Of a DNA stretch of 13,778 nt, positions 1-7,016 are shown in pieces. The notes under the pieces are model-generated. The model was not told the DNA's origin and searched no databases. It saw only the letters and a list, made by a program, of their open reading frames with translations. The stretch spans positions 1 to 13,778 of the forward strand of contig CAAGFP010000077.1 in the NCBI GenBank assembly GCA_900769175.1, in the 5' to 3' direction. Position 1 is the stretch's first letter; each line of letters opens with the position of its first letter. Position numbers and translations under genes: made by a program. Source of the stretch: Lachnospiraceae bacterium (GTDB lineage Bacteria > Bacillota > Clostridia > Lachnospirales > Lachnospiraceae).

Positions 1-1317
1 TTCAACCATGTAATAGCTTTCTTTTAATTCCGGACAGTCCTTGATGGATATGGAAGAATAAATACGGAATCTCGGTGCTTTGTATACTGTCGCAGGAACG
101 GTATAAATGGTTTCTGCTAATAGTGCGCAGGCAGCCGTCATCCTTAAAAAGGTGGATTTCCCTGAGGCATTTGAACCGGTCACAAGCATCCCTTCCGTCA
201 CGCAAAAACTGTTCGGAACCGCACCTTCAATGAGAGGATTGAAACCATCCGTAATTGTGAAGTCATTCGCATCATGAAATACGGGATTACACCAGTTTGG
301 AATACATTCACGAAAAGAAGCAACGGAAATTGTACTTTCAATCCTTCCGAGAATACTTATAATTTCATCAATTTCTTCCTTGTGATTTACGACCTGATTA
401 AGCATTCTTTCAAAAAGATATAAATCAATATGTGTTAATAGTTTAACCGTTCCGATTGCTAAAGCCATTAAGTCGCCTGCACCCATGGTAGCGGATCCCG
501 TTTTCATGAAAACAAGATTCGCAGTGGATACAGCAGATAGTTTCCGGCGCAATTCAAGGAGTTTTTTCTTTTCATCCGATAAAACCTTGCTCTCATCTTT
601 CTGTAAGGTTTCAATGGTTCTTAACATTCTCAAAATATAGTCAAAGCTTGTAAGAAAAGGCTCTATATCTTTTTTTAAGAAAAAATAAGATCCGATTAAA
701 ACTATCAGATATACCACCAAAGCCACAATGCCGGGAAGCGGATAAAAAATCAAAAATACAATTAAGGCTGCAAGAATCAACCACCGGATGAGATATTTTA
801 TCAGGTAAGGACCCTTCCCTTTTTTCCTGTCATATATAGAGTTCAGTAATCCCAGATACTGATATATGGAAAATGACCCGGTTCTGCCAAGACGCGCAAA
901 CGTCACCTGCAAATCTTCCCTTTCCTTTTCGTGGGTCCGGAAAAATTCAACCATCTCATTATAATGTAACTCTTCGGCTTGCGAATTCCTGTCATAAGCC
1001 GGTTTGTGAAGCAGGTAATAAAGATATTCATCGCCGACGGAGGAATAAGAATGATTGATATATCGATAAATTCGATCCCCCTCCAAATCATTCCATGTGA
1101 TATCATCGATTAAATCTTCATTATCACGATGGGCATCGAAATATCCGCTCCGGCAGGAAAACCTCTCCTTGCTGTATTCCATTTTTATTTCTTTACCGAA
1201 TTCTTTTCTCAAACGCTCACGGAACCGTTTCTCCTGTCTTTTATCGGAAACGATGCCTGAAATTACAACCGTAATAAAAATTGCCAAGACAATTCCAATA
1301 CTAAAAATATAGTCCAT
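1..1317 (-). CDS. Membrane-anchored MutS-like ATPase (3' end cut off by the window edge)
   Basis: 439 residues are visible; the reading frame runs off the left edge, so the C-terminus is missing. A MutS-type P-loop (VTGSNASGKST) lies at residues 379-389, which identifies a MutS domain V ATPase. The segment around VGDEYLYYLLHKP (about 97-109) resembles the helical core seen in short MutS relatives. Hydrophobic stretches at about 3-23, 178-194 and 196-214 predict three membrane passes. The basic residues after the first pass (DKRQEKRFRERLRK) put the bulk and the ATPase in the cytosol. The mismatch-recognition domain of true MutS is absent. I therefore call it a MutS-family ATPase rather than a mismatch repair protein, and its function is unknown to me. 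Start: ATG at 1317 with GGAGA five bases upstream. It follows the amidohydrolase gene by 25 bp and is probably its operon partner. Confidence 0.88.
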   Translation of the reverse strand, partial: MDYIFSIGIVLAIFITVVISGIVSDKRQEKRFRERLRKEFGKEIKMEYSKERFSCRSGYFDAHRDNEDLIDDITWNDLEGDRIYRYINHSYSSVGDEYLYYLLHKPAYDRNSQAEELHYNEMVEFFRTHEKEREDLQVTFARLGRTGSFSIYQYLGLLNSIYDRKKGKGPYLIKYLIRWLILAALIVFLIFYPLPGIVALVVYLIVLIGSYFFLKKDIEPFLTSFDYILRMLRTIETLQKDESKVLSDEKKKLLELRRKLSAVSTANLVFMKTGSATMGAGDLMALAIGTVKLLTHIDLYLFERMLNQVVNHKEEIDEIISILGRIESTISVASFRECIPNWCNPVFHDANDFTITDGFNPLIEGAVPNSFCVTEGMLVTGSNASGKSTFLRMTAACALLAETIYTVPATVYKAPRFRIYSSISIKDCPELKESYYMVE

Positions 1318-1342
1318 ACTTTCTCCAAATATATATAAAAAT

Positions 1343-2632
1343 TTATTCAGATAAAATCCGCTTTGTAATTCTTTCCGCTTTCTCATAAATCGCTTCTACA
1401 TCTTCTCCGATATAAAAGGAACCATTTTCGTATACGATTTCTCCGTTTATCATTGTCAATGTCACATTGGATTTATTCGCAGAATAAACCAGATTCTTTA
1501 TTTCATTTCCAAGCGGTCGCATATTCGGTTTATTTAAATCGATTAAAATCAAATCTGCAAGCATTCCTTCCGAAACGGAGGTTGCATTCATAACTCCCAT
1601 TGCATATGCTCCGTTTGCACAAGCCATGGTTAAAATATCATTCGCCGCACCACTGCATGGATTGTTATCAACATATTTGCAAAGCCCCGATACAAGAAAC
1701 ATCTCCTTAAAGAAATCAAGACTGTTATTGCTTGCCGGTCCGTCGGTGCCGATTGCAACCGGGATTCCTTTTTCAAGGAATTTCGAAACGGATGCAATTC
1801 CGCTTGAAAGTTTTAAATTACTTGCAGGGTTTGTAACGGCAAACAAACCATGATTTTTAAAGATTTCATAATCATGCTCCATGAAATGAACGCAGTGATA
1901 TCCACCTCCGCCGTAATCAAACAAACCCAGGCTTTCAAATAATTCGGGAGGTGTCTGATGGTAGCGCTCGATACAGCCTGATACTTCCGATTTCGTTTCG
2001 CTGATATGGGCATAAACCGGTCTTTTCTTACTCTTCGTATATTCGCTCAGTTCTTCCAAAAGAACTTTGCTGCAGGTATATTCTGCATGAAATCCGGGTA
2101 CAAAACGAATCAGTTCGTTCTTTTGATTTAAACTCTCATCCCAACGAATGACCTCTTTTACGGATTGTGAGAAATTATTCAATCCTGCAGTTAATGTCAT
2201 ACGGAATTTACAGTCACAAGCAGCTTCGGCAATGCTGTCAGGTGTTAAATACATTTCAAAAGCGGAAGTAATTCCGCCTTCTATATATTCTAAAATGGCA
2301 AGTTTCGTTAAATGATAGATGTCTTCTTCGGTCAGCTTCGCTTCGGCCGGAAAAACGACCTGATTGAGCCACTCATTTAAAGGAGCCTCATCTGCTTTTG
2401 AACGAAGAAATGTCATTGCGGAATGTGTATGTGCATTTTTAAAGCCGGGCATAAGAAGATTCCCATGACAGTCAATGACACGGTCAAAGTTTTGCTTGTC
2501 TTTAATATCTTCGTATGAATCATAAATTTTACTGATAATATGGTCGCAAACAGATACGAATTGATGCCTGCATACTTCATAGCGGGCATTCTTCATACAT
2601 AATACAGATGCATTTTTAAATAAAATCCGCAT
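1343..2632 (-). CDS. mtaD: Amidohydrolase, 5-methylthioadenosine/S-adenosylhomocysteine deaminase type
   Basis: 429 residues, the usual length for the family. The metal-binding amidohydrolase pattern is complete: HTH at residues 68-70 (NAHTHSAMTF), His209 in VYAHISE, His246 and His249 in HCVH, and Asp297 in the segment GTDGPASNNSLDFF. That last signature and the 'LNEWL...FPAEAKL' segment (about 85-100) are typical of MTA/SAH deaminases and the related SsnA/guanine-deaminase-like group. The expected reaction is hydrolytic deamination of methylthioadenosine and/or S-adenosylhomocysteine to the inosine analogues in the cytosol. Substrate choice cannot be fixed from sequence, and another aminopurine deaminase is possible. 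The start at 2632 has AGGAG about seven bases upstream. The gene lies 59 bp after cytidine deaminase with no terminator visible, so it is probably co-transcribed with the salvage genes. Confidence 0.85.
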   Translation of the reverse strand: MRILFKNASVLCMKNARYEVCRHQFVSVCDHIISKIYDSYEDIKDKQNFDRVIDCHGNLLMPGFKNAHTHSAMTFLRSKADEAPLNEWLNQVVFPAEAKLTEEDIYHLTKLAILEYIEGGITSAFEMYLTPDSIAEAACDCKFRMTLTAGLNNFSQSVKEVIRWDESLNQKNELIRFVPGFHAEYTCSKVLLEELSEYTKSKKRPVYAHISETKSEVSGCIERYHQTPPELFESLGLFDYGGGGYHCVHFMEHDYEIFKNHGLFAVTNPASNLKLSSGIASVSKFLEKGIPVAIGTDGPASNNSLDFFKEMFLVSGLCKYVDNNPCSGAANDILTMACANGAYAMGVMNATSVSEGMLADLILIDLNKPNMRPLGNEIKNLVYSANKSNVTLTMINGEIVYENGSFYIGEDVEAIYEKAERITKRILSE

Positions 2633-2691
2633 ATTGTTCTCCTATTGTTCTTTGAAATCGTTGAAAAGATTCTACGCTCTCAATCGCGGTA

Positions 2692-3099
2692 TCACAGATT
2701 CTCCGGGCCGAAGGAAGAAGGGAGCAACTCTTTTAAAGTAGTCTTTTGGTATTCGGCAGGTGATTTTACTACATAAATAATAAAATCCTCCTTACAGAAT
2801 TCTCTCATAACCTGTCTGCATACACCGCACGGATAAGCATAATTTACAGGACGCTCTCCCTTCTTGCCGCCTGCGATTGCAATCGCCTGAAATTGACGTT
2901 TCCCGCTGCTTACAGCCTTAAAAATCGCCGTTCTCTCCGCACAGATGGTTGGTCCGAATGCCGCATTTTCAATATTGCATCCGATATATTCGGTACCGTC
3001 CTCGCAAAGAAGGGCAGCTCCGACTGAAAAACCCGAATACGGACAATAGGACAATTCTCTTGCTTTTAACGCATCCTCAATCAGCTTATCATGTATCAT
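2692..3099 (-). CDS. cdd: Cytidine deaminase
   Basis: 135 residues from the ATG at 3099; a homotetrameric-type, single-domain cytidine deaminase that converts cytidine and deoxycytidine to uridine and deoxyuridine. The active site is intact: Cys53 and catalytic Glu55 in CAERTA, and zinc ligands Cys91 and Cys94 in PCGVCRQ. Compared with my recollection of the Bacillus enzyme, a short insertion (GGKKGERPVNYAY, 77-89) shifts the second cysteine pair by five residues. The N-terminus MIHDKLIEDALKAR aligns directly with Bacillus Cdd from its first Met. The purine-rich AAGGAAGGAA element at 3107-3116 stands seven bases before this ATG, but only one base before the alternative TTG at 3105, so I choose the ATG. 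The gene starts 18 bp after purine-nucleoside phosphorylase ends, indicating one transcript. Confidence 0.95.
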   Translation of the reverse strand: MIHDKLIEDALKARELSYCPYSGFSVGAALLCEDGTEYIGCNIENAAFGPTICAERTAIFKAVSSGKRQFQAIAIAGGKKGERPVNYAYPCGVCRQVMREFCKEDFIIYVVKSPAEYQKTTLKELLPSSFGPENL

Positions 3100-3117
3100 A
3101 TGCAAATTCCTTCCTTA

Positions 3118-3948
3118 CTATAAATTACCAAACTGTTTCACGGATTCCGTAACCAATTTCTTAAATAAAGGTGCTGCTTTATCTGCGGCTGCCTGCACTT
3201 CATCATGGGTTAACGGAGTCGGCGAAAGACCTGCAGCCAGATTGCAGACACAGGAAATACCGCAAATTTTCATGCCCATATGATTTGCAGCGATTGCTTC
3301 TACAACGGTACTCATACCAACGGCGTCCCCACCGATTGCCTGAATCATACGGATATCAGCAGGACTTTCGAAGCTCGGGCCTGTTAACTGAACATAAACC
3401 CCTTCCTGTAACGCGATGTCATTTTCTTTTGCGGTTTTACGAATGATTTCCTGAAGGTCTTCATCATATACATGAGACATATCCGGAAATCTGGTTCCCA
3501 ATTCATCTATATTCGGTCCGATTAATGGATTGGGTACAAATGCTGCAATGTGATCTTTAATCAGCATGAAATCGCCGGCATTAAAATTTCTGTTTGCTCC
3601 TCCCGAAGCGTTCGTTAAAAACAGAATCTTCGCACCAAGAAGCGCCATCAGTCTTGTAGGAAGAACGACATCTGAAATAGGATAGCCTTCATAGTAATGA
3701 ACTCTGCCCTTCATACATACAACCGGAACTTTATCTACATAGCCGAAAATAAATTTACCGGCGTGACCGGGTACGGTAGAAACCGGAAATCCTTCAATCG
3801 ATGAATATTCAATTTCTTTCACGACTTTTATATCATTCGCATAATCGCCCAGTCCGGAACCGAGTACAATTGCAACCATTGGCACGAAATCAGTCTGTTC
3901 CCTGACGCATTTTACACATTTTTGTAATTTTTCATAAATCTCATTCAT
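3118..3948 (-). CDS. punA: Purine-nucleoside phosphorylase (trimeric, PunA type)
   Basis: 276 residues, full length for the low-molecular-mass trimeric family. Signatures in order: phosphate-binding GSGLGD (30-35), PGHAGKF (60-66), GRVHYYEGY (81-89), TNASGG, TGPSFESPAD, VGMSTVVEAIAA, and CNLAAG, whose Asn is expected to contact the purine base. The enzyme phosphorolyses inosine, guanosine and their deoxy forms to the free base plus (deoxy)ribose-1-phosphate in the cytosol. The GGAGG ribosome binding site lies eight bases before the ATG at 3948. It is the first gene after the spoIVA terminator and heads the punA-cdd-amidohydrolase-mutS-like series. I could not identify a convincing promoter in the 153 bp upstream. 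Weak TATGAT/TAAAAT elements exist there without a good -35, and I saw no purine riboswitch. Confidence 0.95.
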   Translation of the reverse strand: MNEIYEKLQKCVKCVREQTDFVPMVAIVLGSGLGDYANDIKVVKEIEYSSIEGFPVSTVPGHAGKFIFGYVDKVPVVCMKGRVHYYEGYPISDVVLPTRLMALLGAKILFLTNASGGANRNFNAGDFMLIKDHIAAFVPNPLIGPNIDELGTRFPDMSHVYDEDLQEIIRKTAKENDIALQEGVYVQLTGPSFESPADIRMIQAIGGDAVGMSTVVEAIAANHMGMKICGISCVCNLAAGLSPTPLTHDEVQAAADKAAPLFKKLVTESVKQFGNL

Positions 3949-3998
3949 AACGAATCCTCCCGCAATCCATTTTTGATTCTTTCTTTTGTTTCATACAC

Positions 3999-4040
3999 AA
4001 AAAAACAGTGAAAGCATGTTGATGAACGCACTCTCACTGT
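3999..4040 (-). terminator. Rho-independent terminator after spoIVA
   Basis: Read on the minus strand, ACAGTGA and TCACTGT form a seven-bp stem (4040-4034 with 4011-4005). Two further pairs lie inside a mismatch, and a run of seven Ts covers the stem end and tail (4005-3999). It lies about 60 bp downstream of the spoIVA stop codon and 50 bp before punA, so it separates sporulation transcription from the salvage genes. Confidence 0.75.
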
Positions 4041-4101
4041 ATATTTTATCATATTTTCAGAAAAAATAATATAAAAACATGAATCAATCATCTATTTAAT
4101 T

Positions 4102-5580
4102 TTATATAATAATGCAAACCATTCCGCCGTTTAAATCGTTTACGATTTTTTGCATGGTATCCTGAAGCTTTTGCTGGCAGTCATCTCCTATCATATTAAT
4201 CTTGGATTTAATGCCGTCAAAAATCAACTCTTCAATTGTTTTACCGAAAACATTGGTCTGCCAGATTCCTTCCGGTTCCTTTGCGCTCTTATTAATGAAA
4301 TCAATCAGCTCCCTTGCCTGTTCTTCACTTCCGACAATCGGTGAAACCTCAGTTTCGATATCCGCTTTGATGAAATGGATGCTCGGACTGTGAGCAAGTA
4401 TTTTTATTCCGTATTTATTACCGTTTTTCACAAGTTCCGGTGAATCCAGTTTAATCTCTTCTTTCTTTGGAATCACGACTGCATACCCTTTATGGAGAAC
4501 GGAATGAATTGCATTTTCATAAGAATCAAATAAAGCTTTTTGTTTCGAATATGTGGATAAAATATCCATCAGCATGTAATCATCTTCAATTTCCTGATTC
4601 AAAAGATTACTAAGCATTTCATAATAATACCGGTCATTGAGATTTAATTCAATCAATGCACTGCCGTTGCTTAATTCTCTTTTTATCAGATTGCAGCCGG
4701 TGATCTGCGTATCATCCGCAATTGCCGGAATATTTGCAATATCACGCATTACTTTTATTCCGCCAATATAGTCGGATACATATTTTTCAACGGTTGATTT
4801 TAATTCATTTTCATTATTTAGAAATTCAAACCAGACAGGAAGTGTAAATTCCATTTTTCTGACCGGAAATTCAAACAGAATATTTTTCAGGATACACTCC
4901 AGATCTTCTTTTTTCAATTGGGCACAATTTAACGGTATTGCGTTCACATTATATTTTTCAATGATTTCATCTGTAATTTTCTGTGCTTCTTCAGATGTGG
5001 GATGCGCGGAATTTACGATTACCACAAAGGGTTTTCCGATTTTCTTTAGATTATCGATTGCCTGTTTTTCGGCATCAAGATATGCTTCTCTGGTAAATTC
5101 CCCAAAGCTGCCGTCAGAGGTTACAACAATTCCGACTGTTGAGTGATTCTCGATTACTTTATTCGTTCCGATTTCTGCCGCCTTGGTAAACGGAATCTCT
5201 TCATTACTCCAGGTCGTTTTCACCATTCGCTCCGAATCACCTTCCATATGGCCGCCGGCTCCGTGAATCATAAAGCCGACACAGTCAATCAGGCGGATTT
5301 TTATTTCACTGTCTGCCTCAAGAAACAAACTTTGTGCTTCACCGGGAATAAATTTAGGTTCCGTTGTAGTAACCGTAATTCCGGAAGCGCTTTGCGGCAT
5401 TTCATCCAAAGCACGGTCTACTTCAGAAGCATCTTTCATGGACGGTATGATACAATAATCCATAAAACGTTTGATAAATGTTGATTTACCGGTTCTGACC
5501 GGTCCGACAACTCCAATATATATTTCGCCTTTCGTTCGTACCTTCATATCCTCATATAAGTTGAATTCAGAATCTGACAT
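4102..5580 (-). CDS. spoIVA: Stage IV sporulation protein A (SpoIVA), spore-coat basement ATPase
   Basis: 492 residues, the same length as I recall for the Bacillus protein and recognisably similar from end to end. SpoIVA is made in the mother cell, binds the outer forespore membrane, and polymerises with ATP hydrolysis into the basement layer on which the coat is built. Visible motifs: Walker A GPVRTGKST (26-34, Lys32), the TTTEPKF threonine segment corresponding to the sensor threonines, Walker B-like RLIDCVG, the AAEIGTNKVIENHST segment, and the conserved GG-plus-hydrophobic C-terminus (GGMVCIII), known in Bacillus to matter for membrane targeting. A GGAGG site lies six bases before the ATG, and a sigma-E-like promoter lies 41-69 bp upstream. 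With the terminator downstream this looks like a single-gene sporulation transcript. It indicates that the organism makes endospores. Confidence 0.97.
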   Translation of the reverse strand: MSDSEFNLYEDMKVRTKGEIYIGVVGPVRTGKSTFIKRFMDYCIIPSMKDASEVDRALDEMPQSASGITVTTTEPKFIPGEAQSLFLEADSEIKIRLIDCVGFMIHGAGGHMEGDSERMVKTTWSNEEIPFTKAAEIGTNKVIENHSTVGIVVTSDGSFGEFTREAYLDAEKQAIDNLKKIGKPFVVIVNSAHPTSEEAQKITDEIIEKYNVNAIPLNCAQLKKEDLECILKNILFEFPVRKMEFTLPVWFEFLNNENELKSTVEKYVSDYIGGIKVMRDIANIPAIADDTQITGCNLIKRELSNGSALIELNLNDRYYYEMLSNLLNQEIEDDYMLMDILSTYSKQKALFDSYENAIHSVLHKGYAVVIPKKEEIKLDSPELVKNGNKYGIKILAHSPSIHFIKADIETEVSPIVGSEEQARELIDFINKSAKEPEGIWQTNVFGKTIEELIFDGIKSKINMIGDDCQQKLQDTMQKIVNDLNGGMVCIII

Positions 5581-5620
5581 ACATTTCCTCCATCCACATC
5601 TAAATCAGTGTTTCCTTTAA

Positions 5621-5649
5621 AATGTATGTACAAACACACAAAGATATGA
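5621..5649 (-). promoter_or_regulatory. Sigma-E-type promoter of spoIVA
   Basis: On the minus strand a -10 element CATACATT (5628-5621) fits the sigma-E consensus CATACA-T exactly. A -35 element TCATATC (5649-5643) differs from KMATATT only in its last base. The spacer is 14 bp, within the sigma-E range. The predicted start of transcription lies about 35 bases before the spoIVA ATG. Mother-cell sigma-E control of spoIVA is established in Bacillus; its use here is inferred from the match. Confidence 0.75.
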
Positions 5650-5707
5650 TTACGATTCATAAAAAAGAAGCGCGTCTTGCATGATTGAAGTCTAATTCGG
5701 GGATTTT

Positions 5708-5747
5708 ATTGCGGACAGGACCTATATGTCGGATGCAGCTACGCAAT
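5708..5747 (-). terminator. Possible weak hairpin at the end of the der-plsY-gpsA operon
   Basis: ATTGCG (5747-5742) and CGCAAT (5713-5708) can form a six-bp stem around a 28-base loop that holds further partial complementarity (GAC/GTC). It begins at the stop codon of the 79-residue gene. The minus-strand side is followed only by AAAATCC and has no U-run, so termination would be inefficient. Read-through into spoIVA is plausible. This is a low-confidence call. Confidence 0.2.
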
Positions 5748-5986
5748 TATTTTTCTTCTTCATCAAATTCAACGTCTACGAAAAAGCCCCGGGGCGTTTC
5801 TTCAATTGATTTGACAATTCCCTCTTTGGAGATTACCCTTTCGAAATAAGCATAATTGGAGGACATCGCAACTGCAGGCTCAATGGTATAATAAAAACTT
5901 GACGGAAGAACACCTTCCGTTATACTTACCTTTTCTCCAACTGAGACAAGATTCTCTCTTTCCATTTTAAAACGTACAATTCTCAT
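5747..5986 (-). CDS. Small conserved-context protein of unknown function (79 residues)
   Basis: I do not recognise this protein. It is 79 residues long, acidic at the C-terminus (VEFDEEEK), and has no signal peptide, membrane segment or cysteine. Alternating hydrophobic and charged stretches (KVSITEGV, GIVKSIEE, GFFVDVEF) suggest a small all-beta, barrel-like fold; this is inference only. Its ATG directly abuts the gpsA stop codon (TAAATG), and its GGAGG site lies inside the last codons of gpsA, so it is translated with gpsA from the same message. In Bacillus, small unrelated-looking genes (yphE, yphF) occupy the same place between gpsA and spoIVA, but I see no reason to call it a homologue of either. 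The good ribosome binding site and tight fit make it a real gene. Confidence 0.8.
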   Translation of the reverse strand: MRIVRFKMERENLVSVGEKVSITEGVLPSSFYYTIEPAVAMSSNYAYFERVISKEGIVKSIEETPRGFFVDVEFDEEEK

Positions 5987-6997
5987 TTATTCCTCCCATT
6001 CCGTGGAAGAAATTTCTATTTTCTTATCTCGGACCATCAATTCATTCACCGCATCAGAAGCTGATTTGCCTTCAAACAGAATTTTATTCACCTGTTCCAC
6101 AATCGGCATGGAGATATTATATTTTTCAGAAAGCTTTTGGGCTGCTTTCGCTGAATATACCCCTTCAACAACCATTTTTACTTCCTTCATGGCTTCATCC
6201 ATGGAATAACCTTTACCGATTAAAATACCTGCCCTCCTGTTACGGGAATGCATACTTGCACAGGTTACGATTAGATCACCGACTCCGGATAAACCATAAA
6301 ATGTCTCCTGATGTCCACCCATGGCAGTTCCCAATCGTGTAATCTCAGCCATTCCTCTTGTAATAAGAGCTGCTTTGGTATTATCTCCGTATCCTAACCC
6401 GTCTGCAATTCCTGCAGCAAGCGCAACAACATTTTTCAGTGCAGCACCGATTTCTATTCCCAATACATCCGGACTCGTATATACACGAAATACATTACTC
6501 ATAAATGTATTCTGAACCAGTTCAGCGGTTTCACGCATTTTTGCGCCAACAACAATTGTAGTTGGAATCTGTCTGCCGACTTCTTCTGCATGAGACGGTC
6601 CGGACAAAACAGCAACCCTGGCACCATGTATTTCTTCTTCAATAATCTGCGACATGGTAGATAAAGTAGCTTCTTCGATTCCTTTTGCAACATTCACAAT
6701 AATCTGTTCGCTTTCATAAAATTGTGCCATGTTTTTTGCAGTATTTCTTACAAAAGGAGAAGGAACGGCAAGAACAAGAATCTTACTGTCCTTCATTGCT
6801 TCTTTCAGTTCGGTGGTAAATATCATATCGTCCGGTAATTTCACTCCGGGAAGTTTATCTTTATGCTCTCTTTCTTTGTTTAACATAACGATTTCATCTT
6901 CAAGTGCAGACCAGACGGTAATCTCATTTCCGTTGTTATATAAAAGCTTTGCCAGTGCAATTCCCCAGCTTCCGGCTCCGATTACTGATATTTTCAT
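5987..6997 (-). CDS. gpsA: NAD(P)-dependent glycerol-3-phosphate dehydrogenase
   Basis: 336 residues, typical for GpsA, which reduces dihydroxyacetone phosphate to sn-glycerol-3-phosphate, the backbone precursor of phospholipids. The Rossmann NAD(P)-binding motif GAGSWG is at residues 7-12. It is followed by the family segments NVAKGIE, LSGPSHAEEV, IGAALKNVVALAAGI (with the catalytic-region Lys), GYGDNTKAALITRG and FYGLSGVGDLIVTC. The enzyme is cytosolic. The start at 6997 has AGGAAGG about six bases upstream. It follows plsY by 19 bp and abuts the 79-residue gene, so it is internal to the operon. The preceding gene, plsY, uses the product of this reaction. Confidence 0.97.
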   Translation of the reverse strand: MKISVIGAGSWGIALAKLLYNNGNEITVWSALEDEIVMLNKEREHKDKLPGVKLPDDMIFTTELKEAMKDSKILVLAVPSPFVRNTAKNMAQFYESEQIIVNVAKGIEEATLSTMSQIIEEEIHGARVAVLSGPSHAEEVGRQIPTTIVVGAKMRETAELVQNTFMSNVFRVYTSPDVLGIEIGAALKNVVALAAGIADGLGYGDNTKAALITRGMAEITRLGTAMGGHQETFYGLSGVGDLIVTCASMHSRNRRAGILIGKGYSMDEAMKEVKMVVEGVYSAKAAQKLSEKYNISMPIVEQVNKILFEGKSASDAVNELMVRDKKIEISSTEWEE

Positions 6998-7016
6998 AGT
7001 AAACCTTCCTGTTTCG

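Noticed and set aside
3100..3105. TTG at 3105 as the start of cytidine deaminase
   Set aside because: The ribosome binding site would be only about one base away. The ATG at 3099 has seven-base spacing and its N-terminus aligns with known cytidine deaminases.
3949..4101. Purine riboswitch or strong promoter ahead of punA
   Set aside because: Apart from the spoIVA terminator I found no conserved riboswitch core and no -35/-10 pair with acceptable spacing.
5660..5682. Minus-strand AAGACGCGCTTCTTTTTT as a terminator before spoIVA
   Set aside because: Only a three- to four-bp AT-rich stem can form despite the T-run; too weak to call.
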